DNA of 64,000 bases from Beta vulgaris subsp. vulgaris (lineage: Eukaryota > Streptophyta > Magnoliopsida > Caryophyllales > Amaranthaceae). Position 1 is the stretch's first letter; every line of letters begins with the position of its first letter. The position numbers and the translations under genes were made by a program. Where the stretch lies: assembly GCF_026745355.1 (NCBI RefSeq), contig NC_079203.1, forward strand, positions 41,959,492 through 42,023,491, given 5' to 3'. Below the pieces are notes generated by a model, which had not been told where the DNA came from, made no database searches, and saw only the letters and a program-made list of their open reading frames with translations. Below are positions 58,869 to 64,000 of this stretch, one piece after another.

Positions 58869-61499
58869 TGTTGGAACACAAGGTGACATTGAAGAAGGAA
58901 GGGGTTGAATTGAGTGATGAAATCTAATCGATTTTCGCAAAACTTAGGTTATGGCACAGTGCCAGACACTGCGTGAAACGCTCGTAAATTTCTGTTTTGA
59001 GTTTTTGCAAAAATTAAAACTAAAACTATATTAAACCAATACTGAAACTCAAGATATAACGTGGTTCAATCTCACCTCTGAGATCTAGGTCCACAAGAAA
59101 CAAAAACACTTTTATTTCTTTAAATCCTAAAATATCAACCTCTTGATATATACATTAAGAATTCTCTCACTAGTAACCCTAGTAGTGACCCACTAGTAGA
59201 ATAAATGCTTATTGCTGCGGTCATTAAGTAGCTTATTGCGGCTGTTTTGGCCGCGTAGCAATTAAGGGGGCAGCAATAGGTAATAAATATATTGCTGTGG
59301 TTTAAAACTGCAGCAATATTTGAACATATTGTTGCGGTTTTACCCGTAAAACCGCAGCAATATATTATTTTTTTAATCAAATTTATAAGGGATATTGCTG
59401 CGGTTTCTTAGGAAAACCGCAGCAATATGTAGTAGTATAGGTAATTTTTTTTTTTTTGGGTATTTTGTCATCAAATTTGAAAGACAAAAAGGCTAAAAGA
59501 AAGAAAACACTACTGATTAAAACTAATGACAAATAATTATTATATAACATTCAAAAATATAAACAATACAAATTGAAATATAGTATTACAATATAGGTAT
59601 GGTATAGTATAAAAATCAAAAGTATAATAATAAAAAACAACTAACTGATTCATTACAAAAATAAATATAATAAAAACAAAATATATATTAAAGAGAAATG
59701 AGAAACTGATCTATAAACACTAAAACAAAAAATCTACACACATCTAAAAACGAAAATAATCAATACAGAAATCCTAAAACCAAAATAATGGAAATAATAT
59801 TGTTGCGGTTGTCGAACGGTCTTCAAGCGACGACGAAGATGAACGACCCATCGGTTGTCGAATAGTCTTCAAGCGATGACGAAGAGTTTGCGAACAACGA
59901 AGGGTCTGCGAGCGACGAAGATCGATTTGCGAGCGACAAACCACGGTTGAAGCTTTGGCAGACGAACGTTGGTCGTGGTTGAAGGTTTGGCGGACGAACG
60001 TTGGTTGTCATTGAAGCTCTGAACGTTAGTCGTGGTTGAACTATGGCGGACGAACGTTGTTCGAGAGGAAGAGAGGAGGAGAGAGAGAGAGGATGAGAGA
60101 ACAAATGAGAGGAGAGAGTGGATGAGAGAGGAGAGAGATGGTGAGAGAACGGCTGAGAGGAAGAGCCGGAGAGAGGCGCGAGTTCTGAAGGAGAGATGAA
60201 AGGAGGACAGAAAAACCCTAACATGCCTTATATATATATTTTTTTAATGATATTGCTGCTGTTTTTGTCAAAAATCACAACAATATATTAAAATATTATT
60301 TTTTAATATTATTTTAATATATTGTTGCGGTTTTTGTCAAGAACCGTACGTAGCAATATATCAGGTCAAATAGTCAACTATTTTCAAAAAAATTTTTGTC
60401 AACAACATATTGCTGCGGTTTTAGGTCGAAACCGCAGCAATATCGTTATTTTATATTTTATTTTTTTCTTTTTACGTGATATATTGCTGCATATGGGTAA
60501 AACCGCAGCAATAGCACCGCAGCAATAAGCAATTATTCTACTAGTGACCCCCCAACACTTGATCTAAGTGTTAACACTCTCTATAATGGTAAGATTACAA
60601 AAAGAAAACGATCCTCAACTATGTGCTTCTTATTCAAGCAATGTCAAGGACAATTACAATCGTTGAATAGTTACATAAAATGACTCGAACAGTGCTATAC
60701 TCTGTGCCTTAGGAAATTATTTTCAGCTCTCTTAATAATTCCGATTTTTCTCTCTGAAAACGTGAGTTATGAGAATGAATTATAAACCCTTTTATAGTAT
60801 ATAGCTTGGACGAAAAATCCTTCAAAATATATTTTTCTTTTACTCCTTAATTTAAGGGATAAACCTTTTCTTTTTAGAAAATAAACTTTATCCTTTTTCA
60901 TCTTTATCTTTAATTCTAAAAAGATAAGTTTTCCTTAAATCCATGTTTATCTATATTTTGACTAAACAATAGATTTTCTTTTTATCTCATACTCTTTTAT
61001 TATCTTAAATTCTTTTTCCGAAAACCATATTCGAAAATCTTATATTTTATAAAAACTGTTTTTTCGAAAATCTTATATTTTATAAAAACTGTTTTACACG
61101 TTTTTAATAAAACACATTTTATTGAAAAATTCTTTTAAAAAACATTTTTATTAAAACTTTATCATTTTTGATAAACTTGTTTTTTCAAATATTAATTTCC
61201 TTTTATATAGAAATATAATATTAATATAATTATTTATTTCCTTAACTCTAAGAAAATAATAATTATACTAATTTTATATTTTTATATGTAGCACATAGTA
61301 TACCACCTAGTTCAAGTACATTACACTTTACGTAAAGTAACTATACTTAGGAATATAAACTTGGACTTCAATCTTGATTCTTCATTTCTTCAAAGTCTTC
61401 ATTTATTTATTCCATTCTCAACCATCTATTACAAACTTTCACATTAGAACATATTATATTATTTTTCATCATCATAACTTAATATTCACATGCACAACA
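58869..61499 (-). mobile_element. Copia-type 3' LTR, interrupted by a CACTA element
   Basis: Read on the minus strand it starts TGTTGTGCATG at 61499 and ends ..CCTTGTGTTCCAACA at 58869, so TGTTG..CAACA ends. The sequence just before it on that strand, GTTTGTCATCATCAAAAAGGGG, is the text commonly found at the polypurine tract of plant copia elements. Without the 1356-bp CACTA insertion the LTR is about 1.28 kb. No second LTR is in the window. Confidence 0.7.
59188..60549. mobile_element. Non-autonomous CACTA element, TSD ACC
   Basis: Element 59191-60546, 1356 bp. Both ends are CACTAGTAGAATAA.TGCTT in inverted orientation. The exact 3-bp duplication ACC lies at 59188-59190 and 60547-60549. It has the same palindromic TTGCTGCGG repeats and GA-rich interior as the elements at 49699 and 51065. 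It lies inside a copia LTR. No transposase. Confidence 0.93.
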
Positions 61500-63129
61500 A
61501 ATTTCCCCTTTTTGATGATGACAAACACTCAATATAATATTATTAAGTAATCACTTTTTCCCCCTCAAAGTATGCATTCCCCCTTAATATGCACATTAAT
61601 CACATTAGGGAAAATAACATAATATCATTCACATACTTTTACAAGTAACATGGTAACCAAGATAATTTCATTTAATAGTCTAAGTATTATACCCATCTTC
61701 CCTCTTTTGACATTATCAAAAAAGAGAGCATCAACATGTTCAGCGAGTCAAAGTGAGATATAGTCAGTAAAATAATTCAAGTAGCTCAAGCAATAAATAC
61801 TAAGGATGCTGGTGCTATGTCATAATCCAACTCACAATCCGAAGTCATTACGCAAAAATATAATCCAACTCACAATCCGAAATTTGTAAAGCAAGAAATA
61901 ATCATGAAATATCATGGTTGATAGCTAACAATGTAAGATGAATATAGGTAATGCAAGCTTGAAGATTTGCAATGGCAATTGGCTCAACAAGTGTTAAACC
62001 CTTTTTTTTTTTTTTCAGATTTCCAAACTTCCGCACATAAACATCATAGGACTTTCTTCACTGTGGCACTGTGTGTGGCATTGTGCCACTGAACAGTCTA
62101 TTCCCTTTCCAATATAATAATCTTCGAATATACTGGAATTCAAAATGATGACCTCCAAAACTTTGATAATAATTATTTTTCTCATCTGTGAATTTAACTC
62201 TAAGATTTATCTAACACAAGTGTCTCACTCTCCTTTTCTTCTTCTTTTCCTTTTCTTTTTTTTTTTTTTAGAAAAGAGAGCCAGATCATACAATATTACT
62301 AGAGTCAATCAATAAGAGATCAAAGGCGAAATAAGTTAATTCGAACCTCATTATTTTTTTCTAGATACATCTCATGGCACTGTGCCCTGCACAGTGTGAA
62401 ACAGTACTTTCATTCTTTCATGCATTAGTATTTCTTCCACCTTTTTCATGTTCTCCCATAACTAATGCGTCTTCTTCTTTCACTATGTTATCAATATGTC
62501 TATGCTCCATATACCATGAATCAAGATTAAAAGTACTTGTTGAACTTTGGATGAATGTGTGAAGAAAAGAAGGATAATAATAGGGAAATGAAGATAAGGT
62601 GGGACATATGAAAGAAAAAAATAATGAGGCACAAATGTCAAACTCATAAATAGAAAATCAGAATATTGGGCTAAAGATCAAGCTTGCTATAGGAGAAAGA
62701 ATTTGCATTTCATAGCTAAAATATTCGACAACTTAGGATCATATAGCTCATAAGTTCGACAACTTAGGATCATGACATTAGGACAACATCAGTAGACCAT
62801 TACGAGTCCTTTTTATATCAAGTTGACCTTTACTCACTCAGATTAAAAAAAAACACACATCAACACTCTAATTAACATATTTAAAGGAGGACAACAGGCA
62901 TAATACTCAACAAATTTCCAGAAATTAATCCCAAAGCCACAAGTTATCTTGTAAATCATTCATGCATGAAATTCAACATAACTACCTTGATCACACAATT
63001 GGGGTATGCTTACAAATTATTTTTTCAAGCCACTTACCAACATCACATTCTCTATGGAGTGTGTTAGGGATTTGCCGATGTTTCAAATACCAATTATTTA
63101 TCCCTTTTTGTTATCGCCAAAAGTAACAC
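61500..63129. other. Interior of the truncated copia element, no coding seen
   Basis: Between the LTR and the gag-protease relic. The polypurine-tract-like text is at 61500-61525. The rest is AT/CT-rich with no integrase, reverse transcriptase or RNase H recognisable, so most of pol is missing. GGCACTGTGCC-like inverted motifs occur at 62065 and 62370 and again in the LTR near 58955. Confidence 0.45.
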
Positions 63130-63599
63130 ACCCTTCATGGTAGGCTACTAGTGAGAGGAATTGAGATTTATCACTAGTCATATGTCTTGAGCAGCCGTTG
63201 TCAAGATACCATAGGCTGCTTCCTCTCACGTTTGCCTGCAAAAAGATCACCTGTTAGTTTTAGGAACTCAGATTTGCTTGGGTCCTGTTTCTTACGTTGA
63301 GCATCTAGTATATCTTTCCTAACCCATATTTGAGTAACATGTTTAACATTCTTTGCAATCCGTTTTGTCTTAATGTTACAATCATCAATTAAGTGACCAT
63401 TATTTCCACAAAAATTGCAAATTAAATATTCAGGTAGATCCACATATTTTCTTTTTCGAAAATCTCTTTCGAAGGTTCTACCACTGTGCCGTACATTGTG
63501 TTGCTGACCCGTATATCCTAAACCAGTTTTGTTCACATTGTTTATGGTGCTAGTTAAGTGATTTAGAGCATCTAGTCCATTAGTCCACTTTTCATGCAC
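63130..63599 (-). pseudogene. Copia gag zinc knuckle and protease remnant
   Basis: On the minus strand 63599-63201 contains CNFCGNNGHLIDDC, the CX2CX4HX4C knuckle of copia gag. In another frame (about 63225-63150) follows WYLDNGCSRHMTSDKSQF, the copia protease; its D-N-G replaces the usual catalytic D-S/T-G. The frame break and the substituted active-site residue show it is dead. It belongs with the LTR at 58869-61499. Confidence 0.85.
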
Positions 63600-63699
63600 C
63601 TTTCGAGCAATAGATTGTTCACATTGTTTGTGGTGCTACTTAAGCCTAGTTGTGATTCTAAAAAATTACAGATTTAAGAAAATCCAATAGCTACGCCTT

Positions 63700-64000
63700 C
63701 GAAATTGAGCATACTTCCAATAGGTGTTAGATGTTTGTTCATGTAACGCTACTCTCTTTTGTACTCTTGATATAATGTTGTTCCTATTCCTATCACATGG
63801 CATATGCTTTGAAGTTGATTTTGGTGACTTGGTGATCAATTAAGTTACGGATCCTAATGGTAAGTCTAGTAGTTTTCTTCTCATTTAAACTGATTAGCAG
63901 ACAGAAAGAAATGCTCTTGAATTGTTTGTTATTTACAGGGCAAATGTTCTACAAGGGAGTTTATCACCTATTTTATTAGCATAATCTTCATGCTGTAGCG
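63700..64000 (+). pseudogene. Invertase relic, second copy, cut by the window end
   Basis: Homologous to about 3360-3772 (AATAGGTGTTA.ATGTTT, GGCATATGCTTTGAA, GTTTTCTTCT). 63939-63979 follows an acceptor (ATTTACAG) and reads G-Q-M-F-Y-K-G-V-Y-H-L-F-Y then TAG, matching the GH32 exon after the mini-exon with a stop at the same place as the relic at 3712-3752. The shared stop shows the two relics were duplicated after the gene had died. Confidence 0.75.

Overview
This window is nuclear DNA from a flowering plant, most likely a eudicot. The evidence is spliced genes with GT-AG introns, plant-only gene families (a CYP81-type cytochrome P450, BAHD acyltransferases, a GH32 cell-wall-type invertase) and a dense load of plant transposable elements. 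A Caryophyllales/Amaranthaceae source is my guess from general sequence flavour, not something I can prove here.

Layout. 1-4 kb: the 3' end of an invertase gene (+), followed by a decayed relic of a second invertase. 4.1-7.9 kb: a two-exon P450 gene (-) that reads intact. 10-20.5 kb: a Ty1/copia remnant and about 4.4 kb of downstream sequence, present as two direct tandem copies; each copy carries its own later insertions. 20.5-42 kb: a nested stack. CACTA-type ends at 20465 and 41991 share a TTGCGTCG subterminal motif and enclose a two-exon BAHD pseudogene (-). A 17.4-kb Ty3/gypsy Tat-lineage-like retrotransposon (22328-39731, target-site duplication GATAT) sits in that pseudogene's intron. 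The retrotransposon carries an extra gene on its antisense strand with its own TATA box, and an array of about 110-bp tandem repeats before the 3' LTR. It is itself interrupted by a 337-bp hAT MITE (30513-30849) and by a 4.47-kb hAT transposon (31676-36141). The hAT transposon carries a nearly intact transposase plus fragments of two host genes: a G-type lectin receptor kinase and ribosomal protein L28.

42.8-46.9 kb: a 4.1-kb solo LTR with a 5-bp duplication. 49.7-52.6 kb: two nested non-autonomous CACTA elements with palindromic TTGCTGCGG repeats. 55.6-58.4 kb: a BAHD acyltransferase gene (+) that reads intact, with a hAT MITE in its intron. 58.9-63.6 kb: a copia-type LTR and a gag-protease remnant (-), with a third CACTA element of the same family inside the LTR. 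63.7-64 kb: a second copy of the invertase relic seen near 3.4-3.8 kb.

Only three host genes look functional: the invertase (partial in this window), the P450 and the BAHD at 55.6 kb. The P450 and BAHD families are both typical of specialised phenolic/amide metabolism, but nothing in the sequence proves that they share a pathway. Most of the window records nested transposition, and many insertions are dated relative to each other by exact target-site duplications. No tRNA, rRNA or CRISPR was recognised.
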